DNA from: Fictibacillus barbaricus
GTDB taxonomy: Bacteria > Bacillota > Bacilli > Bacillales > Fictibacillaceae
Reading direction: 5' to 3'
Assembly: GCF_014635025.1 (NCBI RefSeq)
Contig: NZ_BMCE01000002.1
Location: 1,426,001 to 1,490,000, forward strand
Length of the DNA: 64,000 nucleotides
Below, in pieces: positions 23,591 through 31,076 of this stretch. The notes beneath the pieces were generated by a model. The model saw only the letters and a program-made list of their open reading frames with translations, did not search any database and was not told where the DNA came from. Within the stretch, counting starts at the first letter, position 1; every line of letters begins with the position of its first letter. The position numbers and the translations under genes are program-made.

Positions 23591-24535
23591 ATGTTGAAAA
23601 AAAATATCCTTTTTTTTGGAGACCCCGGAATTGATGATACTCTTGCCCTTATTTATGCTTTATTAAATCCAGCTATAAACTTAGTAGGCATTGTAGCCGG
23701 TTTTGGAAATGTCACTCGTATGCAAACCGCCCAAAATGCTTATTACCTCCTTGATTTGGCACAAAGAGAAGACATTCCTGTTATAGGAGGGGCGGTAAGA
23801 TCGGTAGTCGGGCAAGCTGGCGTATTTTACCCCGAAATACATGGTGAAGAAGGACTTGGGCCAATCCGTCCTCCTGAGTATATGACAACAGAACTCAATG
23901 TATTTGATGATATCTACAAGATCATCGATTATTATCCCGATCTTACAATTGTTGATGTAGGAAGAAATTCCTCTCTCGCAACGGCTTTTACACTCGATAA
24001 TGACACCATGAAAAAGGTCAAAGAGATTTACCTGATGGGTGGAGCCTTTTTGGTTCCTGGTAATGTAACACCCGTAGCTGAGGCTAATTTTCACGGGGAT
24101 CCTTTTTCAACAAATATTGTACTTGAACAAGGCAACAACATTACAATAGCCCCTTTAAATGTAACGAATTACGCTATTGTTAAACCCGAGACGATCGATA
24201 ATTTGGCAAAAAACATGCAGCCTCCATTCGGAAGCTTAATCAAGCTGATCTTTGATTATTATTTTAAAGCATATCAAAAGCTAATCCCCGGCATAGAGGG
24301 TTCACCTCTCCACGACGTTTTCACGATTTGGGCTTTAATGCATCCTGACAAAGTAACAAAGGTGAGGAAGCAAGTATCCGTGGTGAACGATGGAATCTCT
24401 AAAGGGTTAAGCATTGCCGATTTCAGGGCAAAACCAGTTGTTCAGCCAGGTCTGACTTTTCAAGATATTATTTTACAATTTGATTACCAGGCATTTATAA
24501 AAGATTTTGTTACCGTTATGCTTAAGCGTCAATAA
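23591..24535 (+). CDS. Nucleoside hydrolase (inosine/uridine-preferring family)
   Basis: A 314-residue enzyme that hydrolyses N-glycosidic bonds of nucleosides. The Ca2+-binding N-terminal motif is FGDPGIDDTLAL (residues about 9-20) where the usual form is D-x-D-P-G-x-D-D: the first Asp is replaced, but the two Asp of the Ca2+ site and the catalytic Asp remain. EIYLMGGAF, EANFHGDP and the C-terminal GSPLHDVFTIWAL (with the fourth metal Asp) are present. GGGGTGGG precedes the ATG. It is monocistronic. The altered Asp might affect ribose binding. Confidence 0.88.
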   Translation: MLKKNILFFGDPGIDDTLALIYALLNPAINLVGIVAGFGNVTRMQTAQNAYYLLDLAQREDIPVIGGAVRSVVGQAGVFYPEIHGEEGLGPIRPPEYMTTELNVFDDIYKIIDYYPDLTIVDVGRNSSLATAFTLDNDTMKKVKEIYLMGGAFLVPGNVTPVAEANFHGDPFSTNIVLEQGNNITIAPLNVTNYAIVKPETIDNLAKNMQPPFGSLIKLIFDYYFKAYQKLIPGIEGSPLHDVFTIWALMHPDKVTKVRKQVSVVNDGISKGLSIADFRAKPVVQPGLTFQDIILQFDYQAFIKDFVTVMLKRQ

Positions 24536-24663
24536 AATAAACATATTTTAAGATAATGCTTCATACCTTTAAAATGATTACTCCTTTTTAGAGGTATAGG
24601 GCCCTGTTCATCTCTTTTGCGGGAGACACTCTATGTGAGATCAGCAGAAAGGTGGACCAAACA

Positions 24664-24822
24664 TTGAGTCATCATAACTTAAGTGATATTAAGGCGATTG
24701 AACAAAAGGCGCGAAAAGAACATAAAGAAGCCGAACAAGCACGGACGGTTATTCAAGATGTTCTGATTCAAAAACGGTTTCATGAAAACCGTCCGTTAAA
24801 CCATCAAGAGAAAAATAAATGA
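24664..24822 (+). CDS. Small charged 52-residue protein
   Basis: Starts with TTG eight bases behind AAAGGTGG and ends at a strong terminator. The product is a charged helix (IKAIEQKARKEHKEAEQAR) with a basic tail and no membrane segment. Family unknown. The strong ribosome site and terminator make a real gene likely. Confidence 0.55.
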   Translation: MSHHNLSDIKAIEQKARKEHKEAEQARTVIQDVLIQKRFHENRPLNHQEKNK

Positions 24823-24823
24823 A

Positions 24824-24854
24824 AAAGAGCAGTTCCTTCCCGGAACTGCTCTTT
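24824..24854. terminator. Bidirectional intrinsic terminator
   Basis: AAAGAGCAGTTCC and GGAACTGCTCTTT form a 13-base perfect stem with a 5-base loop. Confidence 0.9.
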
Positions 24855-24862
24855 CAGTATTT

Positions 24863-25114
24863 TTACGACAACGAACCTGTTCCGAGACTTCGTAATGCAT
24901 CAACTGCAGTTCTGCTGTCTTCACCGACTGCTGATACACAGCAAATTCCTTGCATTCCATTTAAAAGACTCATACTAAGATGGCTTTTTGCATTGATTTT
25001 TAACGTATTGCATTCAAAAAAGATCTGGCATTGTTCAAATTCGTTTGCTTTTACAACCATCTCATGAATCCATGATGGTCTTATTCTCTCTTGTACCATA
25101 AAGTAAGTTTTCAT
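24863..25114 (-). CDS. HPr-like protein lacking the phosphorylatable histidine
   Basis: The 83-residue protein follows the HPr fold order: an N-terminal strand, then ERIRPSWIHEMVVKANEF in place of the GIHARPA active-site segment, LKINAKSHLSMSLLNGMQG in place of the KSIMGVMSLG region, and SAVGEDSRTAVDAL matching the C-terminal helix. The phosphate-accepting His is replaced by Arg and the regulatory Ser46 position is not clearly kept, so it cannot work as a normal PTS phosphocarrier. It may be a structural or regulatory paralogue. AGAGGG lies nine bases before the ATG. Confidence 0.65.
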   Translation of the reverse strand: MKTYFMVQERIRPSWIHEMVVKANEFEQCQIFFECNTLKINAKSHLSMSLLNGMQGICCVSAVGEDSRTAVDALRSLGTGSLS

Positions 25115-25301
25115 CACACATTACCCTCTTTTCAGTCCGCTTCATTTTTAATTGTACAACGTGAATGTAAAGCCTGTTTAAACGCTGTGTAAGTGTTTTA
25201 TGGCTTATCGTTTCAATTTATGAGCAGAATGAAAAATAATGGTATGAAAAAAGCACTAAATTACAAACATTAGAAGTAATACATAAAAAGGGAGAATTGT
25301 T

Positions 25302-25553
25302 ATGGCTTATTATGTTGCTTGTGACTATGACGAACCTGATTGCCAGAGTTACAGAGGAATTGTGATCATCGACACACTGACGAATGAAGTGGCACACCGC
25401 TTCTTCTCAGGGAATTTTGATCAAGATTTTCAGGAGTACAGAAGCTGGCTGGAAGACACGAATCCATACTATTACGAAGGGGATAGTCTTGTTAATTTTG
25501 TTGGGGACCTCCATAACCCTGCATTAAGTGATGAGCAAGATTTCTACCACTGA
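25302..25553 (+). CDS. Acidic 83-residue protein of unknown function
   Basis: An 83-residue protein rich in Asp, Glu and Tyr (CDYDEPDCQSYRGIVIIDTL, then WLEDTNPYYYEGDSLVNFV), without membrane segment or signal. AAGGGAG precedes the ATG. No family recognised. No terminator was seen directly behind it. Confidence 0.6.
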   Translation: MAYYVACDYDEPDCQSYRGIVIIDTLTNEVAHRFFSGNFDQDFQEYRSWLEDTNPYYYEGDSLVNFVGDLHNPALSDEQDFYH

Positions 25554-25654
25554 CGTGATAAGTAAATTGACAAGGGTATCCGTCACTTTTTTCATTCTGA
25601 TAAGGTGTGGTGGTCTCTCAAATTTTGCAGTCTCGCTGATATATGTTTAAAACT

Positions 25655-25728
25655 CGTGGAATTATGGCTAATATTTCTTGAATTGAAGCCATTATTCCTG
25701 GAATTAATGCATGAATTTCTGGAATTAA
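25655..25728. repeat. Intergenic tandem array with 21-base period (type A)
   Basis: The pentamer GAATT recurs at 25659, 25680, 25701 and 25722, exactly 21 bases apart, within imperfect units close to TGGAATTAATGGCTGAATTTC. The minus strand reads as heptads such as LIPEIHA, LIPGIMA and IIPRVLN; a plus-strand frame reads FLEL-type heptads. Neither frame has a convincing ribosome site. Confidence 0.7.
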
Positions 25729-25871
25729 ACGGCATAGGGTATAAAAGATCAAAAAACCACGTATGTTTTTTACACCTAGATCATAGCTGACAAACAAAAA
25801 ATTGCAACAATATCGACATTTCACATTAAAACGCATGGTATAAATGAGTTATACATTCTAAAAACAATAAA

Positions 25872-25898
25872 CAGCACCCTCCCAACTGGAGAGTGCTG
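25872..25898 (-). terminator. Intrinsic terminator of the VOC gene
   Basis: AGCACCCTCC and GGAGAGTGCT (one wobble pair) form a stem; TTTATTG follows on the minus strand. Confidence 0.7.
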
Positions 25899-25909
25899 GT
25901 TTTGTAATC

Positions 25910-26248
25910 TTAATCTTTATTTGAAAAATCAATAATACGGATCGGGTTCCCTGTTCCATCTCTATAGATCGCATATCTTCCGGGCGGGATGGTACATGGA
26001 GATTTTATAAAATCTAACTTGGATTCGTGCTCATCATAAAAATCATCGACGCTATCTACGAGGAATACTCCCCCTGGTCCTAGTTCATGTTCGTCCTCTT
26101 CAATCATCAACTGTACTTCACAATCTTTCATGGTCATCCCAAGTACTTGATTTCCCTCACGCCAAGCTTCTGTCATCCCAAGACCTTCATAATACCTTTG
26201 TGATTCTTGTAAATCTTTTACTGGGTGAAACAGAAATGCAAGCTTCAT
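25910..26248 (-). CDS. VOC (glyoxalase/bleomycin resistance-type) domain protein
   Basis: A 112-residue single VOC module: MKLAFLFHPVKDLQESQRYY opens the first beta-alpha-beta unit, and CTIPPGRYAIYRDGTGNPIR with IIDFSN closes the second. The family includes metal-dependent lyases, isomerases and binding proteins; the usual metal His and Glu are not all evident, so a catalytic role is uncertain. The start at 26248 follows AGGGGGT; the longer frame to 26329 has no ribosome site. Confidence 0.75.
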   Translation of the reverse strand: MKLAFLFHPVKDLQESQRYYEGLGMTEAWREGNQVLGMTMKDCEVQLMIEEDEHELGPGGVFLVDSVDDFYDEHESKLDFIKSPCTIPPGRYAIYRDGTGNPIRIIDFSNKD

Positions 26249-26433
26249 ACCAATACCCCCTAAGTAAAAAATTTTCATGACACTTATGTTTATCTTACAT
26301 TTATTTTTAGTGTATACGTTACATTCCATCTATCCTTATAATTTTCCTGCCGAATCCGTTAGAAAAACTTTAAAAAGAAAAGAACCTAGCCTCATAAACA
26401 CAGCATGTGCGTATGTGACTCGGTCCCTTTGTC

Positions 26434-26730
26434 TTAATAATAAGGATACGGATAGGGCGGATAGGGCGGGTACGGCGGATAAACGGGATAGATTGGGTAA
26501 GGTCTTGGCGCTAATGCTAGACCAGCGATCGTTCCAAGTGTTAGACCTACTAATGCCGGTGCAAAAAACCGGTCGCTGCTTCCATCTAGTTCTGTACTAT
26601 ATGGCAGAATATATGCCTTTTTATCATCTACATGTTTAAGAACACCATGATATCTCGTGCCGCAATGACATGTTATATACACGGACCTGCCTAAATATCG
26701 TCGGCACAGGTGATATGTTTGGTATGACAA
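26434..26730 (-). CDS. Sm-like domain protein with Pro-Tyr-rich tail (paralogue A)
   Basis: A 98-residue protein of three parts: an N-terminal segment with small-barrel (Sm/LSM-like) features (YLGRSVYITCHCGTRYHGVL, then KHVDDKKAYILPYS), a hydrophobic Gly/Ala helix (about 60-76) and a tail of repeated YPPYPP units ending PYPYPYY. The protein at 61945 has the same three-part plan. Pro-Tyr tails of this kind occur in spore coat and spore-associated proteins of Bacillus, which suggests a structural role in the spore. The start is TTG behind GGGAGG. The Sm comparison rests on motif pattern, not on a search. Confidence 0.6.
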   Translation of the reverse strand: MSYQTYHLCRRYLGRSVYITCHCGTRYHGVLKHVDDKKAYILPYSTELDGSSDRFFAPALVGLTLGTIAGLALAPRPYPIYPVYPPYPPYPPYPYPYY

Positions 26731-26815
26731 AGGGTAAACCTCCCAGCTTGTTTTTGCCTTCTGTACACCATATGTCCAACCTGTTATTTTGACAGAGACA
26801 AGTGTCTAACCATCA

Positions 26816-29218
26816 TTAATTTTCTGAACCCGGAGTTAATAAAAGATGTTCCCTTCCTTTTCCGCCGTTGTCATCCAGCGCTGTCACATGATACTTTCCT
26901 GTAGCCCAATCTTTTGACTGGTCCTTATACCACGGGCTTAACACATGACCAGATTGCCCAGGTCCGACTACATGATAGGCTTTCGTTGGATCGGCCATAT
27001 CGATTACCATCCGCCATGCTCCTCCATGGGTGATATCCCCAGTTTCTCGGTTCCATCCAGCTACTCCGACTGTAACCCGGCTTCCTCCCATCTTCTGTGT
27101 TTCAGGGTTAAACAGCAGATTTAATGGTTTGATTGATGCAAGCGGGTGTTCAAAAGTCAGGGTATGAAAGTCTCCCCATTTCCATTCAGCCAGATATTCA
27201 CCATATTCCTCAGTGAGCGTTGAGATCATCGATCTGAATGACTTCTCGGTAACCTTCTCTAAACCACCGTGCTCTTTGATCCATGGACCAGGCTGTCCAG
27301 CATATGCCTTACGGATCAGCTCATCAATTACTTGTTCACGTCCATCAAACATATCCATCATCTCTTCACTGATTTCATCTTTAAATAACTCGCTGCTAAA
27401 ACGGTCCATCCAGATATGAAAGATGAGAGGCGCCGCACTATTTTTACTGTCTAGCTTGTTCCATTTTTTCAGAACGTCTATGACTTGAGTTTCGATCTCG
27501 TTTAGCGGTTCATTCGTTACTTGTTCGATTAAGATCGGCAGTATTTCTTCGGCTTGTTTATTTTTTTGGTCAAACTGCAGAGTCTGCATGTCTTTTACAG
27601 TAAGGGTATCAGTTTTCTCTAACACTTCTACAATTCTTTGCTGTCTGTATGGCTGTGCGAATGTATCAGAAATATGATATGGATAGGAATCTGTTGTTAC
27701 TTTATTGTTTGCGGTTGCAATATACCCATTTTTCGGGTTCACAGTCGTTGGAAGTTCATTCCAAGGAATATACCCTTCCCACTCATACTGATCCGTCCAT
27801 CCTGGAACTGGGAGTGACGTATACTTTTGTTTTCTAACCGGGATTAATCCGTTAGCCTTATAGGCTATGGTTCCGTCCGTACTTGCGAAAACAAAATTTT
27901 GTGCCGGTGTATGAAATGATTCCAGAGACTTCTCAAACTGTTGCCAGTTTTTTGAGCGGTTCATCATAATAACCGCTTCAAGTTCCTTTGAAGGCTGAAG
28001 AGCTGTCCATTTTAAAGACAGAGCTGTTCCAGGTTTATCATGATGGGCAAACTCTGAAATAATAGGTCCATGTCGTGTAATCACGACCTCATAGTTAACA
28101 TCAGCTTTATCTTTTACTTTGATCACTTCATCAACAACATCGGCTTTCTCCCAATCCGCTAAATACTGAAACTCGTATGGGTCTTTCGGATTTCTCTTTT
28201 CTATGTATAGTTCCTGTACATCTGGTCCTACGTTCGTAACACCCCATGCGATCGTATCGTTATGACCTACTATAATTCCAGGGATACCCGCAAAAATAAC
28301 ACCCGACACTTCATATTCCGGGGCCTTTAGATGTGTTTGATACCAGATGGAAGGCGTTCCAAGCGAGAGATGCGGGTCATTGGCTAGAAGCGGTTTTCCT
28401 GACTGCGTTTTACTTCCTGAGACAACCCAGTTGTTGCTACCATTATGAAAGTTTGGAACAACTGCTTCTGCAAAACTTTTTTCAAAATCTAGTCCGCTTT
28501 CCTTTAAATCTTCTAATATAGCGGGTGCGTCAGCCGGATACCCTGGAAAAAGATCTAATGCTTTTTCCTTTGAGAAAGTTTCCATTAAATAATAACGAAA
28601 AGCCTGGCCCTCCCAGTGTCCACCAAGGTCGAATGCCATGTATTTACCGATTACAAGCGAATCGACAGGTGTCCATTTCTTAGGTTCATAGCCAACAAGC
28701 ATAAATTCGATCGGAAGGGTGTTCGTTTTCTTTGCCTGCTTCATGTAAGCGTTTACGCCATCAGCGTACCATTTCAGATATTGTTTCATTTCAGGCGAAT
28801 ATTTATGATATGAAGCTTCAGCTGCTCTTCTTAGACCAAGGGTTCTAAAAAACTTATCACGTGAAAGAGCCTTTTCACCGATCACCTCACTAAGCATGCC
28901 TGAAGCTTGTCTTCTGCTTAAATCCATTTGGAACATTCGATCTTGAGCCGTTACAAATCCTTGTGCTATAAATAAATCTTTCATCGATTTTGCTTCTATA
29001 TGCGGAACGCCATGATCGTCCCTATAAACATCTACGTTTGCTGTCAATCCGTTTAAGGCTAATGCTCCATTTACTTGCGGCTTGCTTTTTTGAAGCAGAA
29101 AATAGGCTGTCCCTGCTGCAGCTGTTAAAATAATAACAAGTGCAACCACAATGATGATTAAAGTCTTTTTCCAAGTTAACCGTTTCACCAATCTTTTTTT
29201 CTGAAGTGCTTGTTCCAC
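26816..29218 (-). CDS. Penicillin acylase family amidase (S45, N-terminal nucleophile)
   Basis: An 800-residue membrane-anchored precursor. Residues 19-43 form the anchor; the A-chain region has the typical VYRDDHGVPHIEAKSMKDLF and FVTAQDRMFQMDLSRRQASG; the autocatalytic site is Gly260-Ser261 in NGSNNWVVSG, so Ser261 becomes the N-terminal nucleophile of the B chain. The family hydrolyses amide bonds such as those of penicillins or acyl-homoserine lactones; the substrate cannot be told here. The start is GTG behind GGGGG. Monocistronic. Confidence 0.9.
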   Translation of the reverse strand: MEQALQKKRLVKRLTWKKTLIIIVVALVIILTAAAGTAYFLLQKSKPQVNGALALNGLTANVDVYRDDHGVPHIEAKSMKDLFIAQGFVTAQDRMFQMDLSRRQASGMLSEVIGEKALSRDKFFRTLGLRRAAEASYHKYSPEMKQYLKWYADGVNAYMKQAKKTNTLPIEFMLVGYEPKKWTPVDSLVIGKYMAFDLGGHWEGQAFRYYLMETFSKEKALDLFPGYPADAPAILEDLKESGLDFEKSFAEAVVPNFHNGSNNWVVSGSKTQSGKPLLANDPHLSLGTPSIWYQTHLKAPEYEVSGVIFAGIPGIIVGHNDTIAWGVTNVGPDVQELYIEKRNPKDPYEFQYLADWEKADVVDEVIKVKDKADVNYEVVITRHGPIISEFAHHDKPGTALSLKWTALQPSKELEAVIMMNRSKNWQQFEKSLESFHTPAQNFVFASTDGTIAYKANGLIPVRKQKYTSLPVPGWTDQYEWEGYIPWNELPTTVNPKNGYIATANNKVTTDSYPYHISDTFAQPYRQQRIVEVLEKTDTLTVKDMQTLQFDQKNKQAEEILPILIEQVTNEPLNEIETQVIDVLKKWNKLDSKNSAAPLIFHIWMDRFSSELFKDEISEEMMDMFDGREQVIDELIRKAYAGQPGPWIKEHGGLEKVTEKSFRSMISTLTEEYGEYLAEWKWGDFHTLTFEHPLASIKPLNLLFNPETQKMGGSRVTVGVAGWNRETGDITHGGAWRMVIDMADPTKAYHVVGPGQSGHVLSPWYKDQSKDWATGKYHVTALDDNGGKGREHLLLTPGSEN

Positions 29219-29423
29219 TTCTTTACCCCCTGCCCTGACAATCTTCCTAAATAGATTCTCTAATGTGACGGATTTCCCTGTGACAAAAGAAAGAAAAGTA
29301 TTCTGCAGTTAAATACCGTCATACTTTCCGCCTAATTTCTGTTTAAATAGACAGAATTCTCAGACTTCTATCGAATATATGAACAAGCAGTCTCATGACA
29401 GACAGGATAAGGAGAAAAATAGT

Positions 29424-29612
29424 ATGGCTAAAATTCTAGTAGACTTCCAACTCAGCCATGGCCAGGAAAAAATAACAAAAGGCAATATTGTTATCGCTAA
29501 TATTAACCCTGGAAAATCAAATCTCCACGAACAAGTAAAGAAGTTAATTGCAGACCAATTTAAATGCCCAGCGGGAATCATTTCAATTAAGAAAATAAAA
29601 ATGAACGCATAA
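29424..29612 (+). CDS. Small 62-residue protein of unknown function
   Basis: A 62-residue protein (AKILVDFQLSHGQEKITKG, then NINPGKSNLHEQVKKLIADQ), alpha/beta in character, basic at the end, no signal. AAGGAG lies upstream of the ATG at 29424; the longer frame to 29379 lacks one. It ends two bases before a strong terminator. Family unknown. Confidence 0.6.
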   Translation: MAKILVDFQLSHGQEKITKGNIVIANINPGKSNLHEQVKKLIADQFKCPAGIISIKKIKMNA

Positions 29613-29614
29613 AA

Positions 29615-29645
29615 AGAGGTGCTTCTAAAAACAGAAAGCACCTCT
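29615..29645 (+). terminator. Intrinsic terminator
   Basis: AGAGGTGCTT and AAGCACCTCT form a perfect 10-base stem; the following sequence is T-poor on the plus strand but A-rich in front, so it may act on the minus strand as well. Confidence 0.65.
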
Positions 29646-29783
29646 CTATGTATAGGGGACTTTATTATCTCACTCTTAAGTTCTCAGCGTAAGTTCCATA
29701 AGTCATATAACGGTAGGCCTACATCCATACCTTTATACGGTAATTCACCCGTTGAATGGTCAGCTTCTACATCTTTTGTCATG

Positions 29784-30413
29784 TTAAAAAAATATACTGA
29801 TCATTTGTTCGATCTTATCCTCCGTCGTTCTTCCGGCAATACCTGGTGTTTGTGCAAAATATTTAACAGCTTCTCCACAAGTAAGACCAATTTGGCTAAG
29901 TCCTTTTGCAATCGTTATTAGATAAGTGGCAGGGGGCGGATTAAGATCCTGTTCGTGCATATTCAGATTACATGTAAATGTAACCATGGGATAACCTTCT
30001 TCTTCACCTAAATAGACCATTCTGCTGTACCAGCCTGCTCCAAAATGAATGTATCCTTTTTGAATGACCTCTTCTAGATCTGCCTCTATTTCATCACAGC
30101 TGTTTTCTTGTGCTGTTACATCTAAAAATTGCTCAAGTGTAACTAAATACTTTCTTCCGTACGTTTTGTAATTCTCATTTTTTTCATGACCTATGAAAGC
30201 AACCCCTCCTTCCCCCCATTTGGTTCGCTCTCTTGCAAAATAAAGTGGATAAGGAAGAACGGCCTTCCCATTTTTAAGAGGCATTGCTGGATTTCTGCAG
30301 CCCCTCTCTTTTTGGGTAGAACCTTCTGGCTGCTCTCCGAGAATATAACATAAAAAGCGATGTTCCATTAGATTTGATCCATAACTAACATACCAAACAT
30401 AAGATGTATCCAA
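29784..30413 (-). CDS. Gamma-glutamylcyclotransferase-like fold protein
   Basis: A 209-residue protein starting WYVSYGSNLMEHRFLCYILG; the YGSNL motif is the substrate loop of the GGCT/AIG2 fold. The remaining sequence (GGVAFIGHEKN, EADLEEVIQKGYIHFGAGWY) belongs to a Bacillus group of this size with no assigned reaction. The catalytic Glu of GGCT could not be placed with confidence. It starts at TTG behind GGAGGAG. Confidence 0.6.
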   Translation of the reverse strand: MDTSYVWYVSYGSNLMEHRFLCYILGEQPEGSTQKERGCRNPAMPLKNGKAVLPYPLYFARERTKWGEGGVAFIGHEKNENYKTYGRKYLVTLEQFLDVTAQENSCDEIEADLEEVIQKGYIHFGAGWYSRMVYLGEEEGYPMVTFTCNLNMHEQDLNPPPATYLITIAKGLSQIGLTCGEAVKYFAQTPGIAGRTTEDKIEQMISIFF

Positions 30414-30506
30414 ACTATAAACTCCTCCTAAATAATTTTTCTTGAATAATTGTCATGAAAAGTTTTATATCCTTATAAATTGATATACACAAGGGGGATG
30501 AAAAGA

Positions 30507-30587
30507 ATGGTTAGAGCATGCTTAATCTTCTTACTTGGCGTTTTTGTTTTCCTTTTAATGATATTCGTTGCTTCACCTGTTATTTAA
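30507..30587 (+). CDS. Small 26-residue membrane peptide
   Basis: A 26-codon ORF starting with ATG nine bases behind AGGGGG encodes one hydrophobic helix (CLIFLLGVFVFLLMIFVASP). It resembles the short single-pass peptides common in Bacillus. It is 243 bases upstream of the toxin-like gene and could be independent of it. Confidence 0.45.
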   Translation: MVRACLIFLLGVFVFLLMIFVASPVI

Positions 30588-30830
30588 ATTATAAATTGAA
30601 TATTTAATAGGCCTTTATAACCAGTTAAGTATTATCAAAAGAAATAAAGTGCATATTCAGAATTATGATATTGGTAAAATAAACCTATTGACCTAAATGC
30701 AAAACATAGAAATAGTTATTCCGATTCTTGTTCTATTTTTATTTTCGGGATAAAATGGAAAACATACAATACTTTTCCTTCTCTAATTCTTGTACGAGTC
30801 TTGCTCCTAATTTGTTAAGGAGGGATGGGG

Positions 30831-30914
30831 ATGACAGTATTTGAAGCGATGTCACTCATGATTGGTTTTTCAATGCTTGTTCTTACCATTATCCGCTCCA
30901 AAGATAACTCATAA
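30831..30914 (+). CDS. Holin-like type I toxin peptide (BsrG/TxpA-related pattern)
   Basis: A 27-residue peptide beginning MTVFEAMSLMIGFSMLVLTI and ending IRSKDNS. The opening MTVFEAL-MIxF is the mark of the putative holin-like toxin family that includes TxpA, BsrG and YonT-type type I toxins, short membrane peptides silenced by antisense RNA. The ribosome site is exceptionally strong (AAGGAGG, seven bases before ATG), as in known type I toxins. A terminator hairpin follows at 30947 and a well-formed promoter points back at the gene from 31003-31031. The toxin role is by family and layout; activity is not shown. Confidence 0.75.
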   Translation: MTVFEAMSLMIGFSMLVLTIIRSKDNS

Positions 30915-30996
30915 GAAGATAGAGAGTTTTTTGCTTTTCCCATTCTGCCATGCCGGCGCATGGCTTATTTTTTCGGATAATTTCCTGTTAAACACA
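30900..30996 (-). ncRNA. Predicted antisense RNA opposing the toxin mRNA 3' end
   Basis: Transcription from the minus-strand promoter at 31003-31031 would start near 30996 and run through the complement of the toxin terminator into the toxin gene, as SR4 does for bsrG. The 3' end cannot be fixed: no clean terminator was seen, so the left boundary given is nominal. Confidence 0.35.
30947..30972 (+). terminator. Intrinsic terminator of the toxin mRNA
   Basis: GCCATGC and GCATGGC form a perfect 7-base stem with loop CGGC, followed by TTATTTTTT. Confidence 0.85.
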
Positions 30997-31002
30997 CAAT
31001 GA

Positions 31003-31031
31003 AGCATAATATCCTTTATAGGAATTGTAAA
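31003..31031 (-). promoter_or_regulatory. Sigma-A promoter directed at the toxin 3' end
   Basis: Minus strand TTTACA (31031-31026) and TATGCT (31008-31003) are exactly 17 bases apart. It lies behind the clpE terminator and in front of no minus-strand protein gene, so an antisense RNA is its best explanation. Confidence 0.6.
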
Positions 31032-31033
31032 AC

Positions 31034-31071
31034 AAAAACCTTGCTGGAGATACACTCCATGCAAGGTTTTT
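31034..31071 (-). terminator. Intrinsic terminator of clpE
   Basis: AAAACCTTGC with an inner TGGAG/CTCCA pairs with GCAAGGTTTT; T-rich tail on the minus strand. The -35 of the antisense promoter lies just left of it. Confidence 0.85.
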
Positions 31072-31076
31072 CTATT

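Noticed and set aside
25605-25836. Overlapping plus- and minus-strand ORFs (61 and 72 codons) over the 21-base array
   Set aside because: No ribosome site, sequence dominated by the repeat, and both strands are open only because the period is a multiple of three.
30414-31076. Prophage fragment around the toxin-like peptide
   Set aside because: No phage structural, lysis or integrase genes are present; neighbours are chromosomal housekeeping genes.
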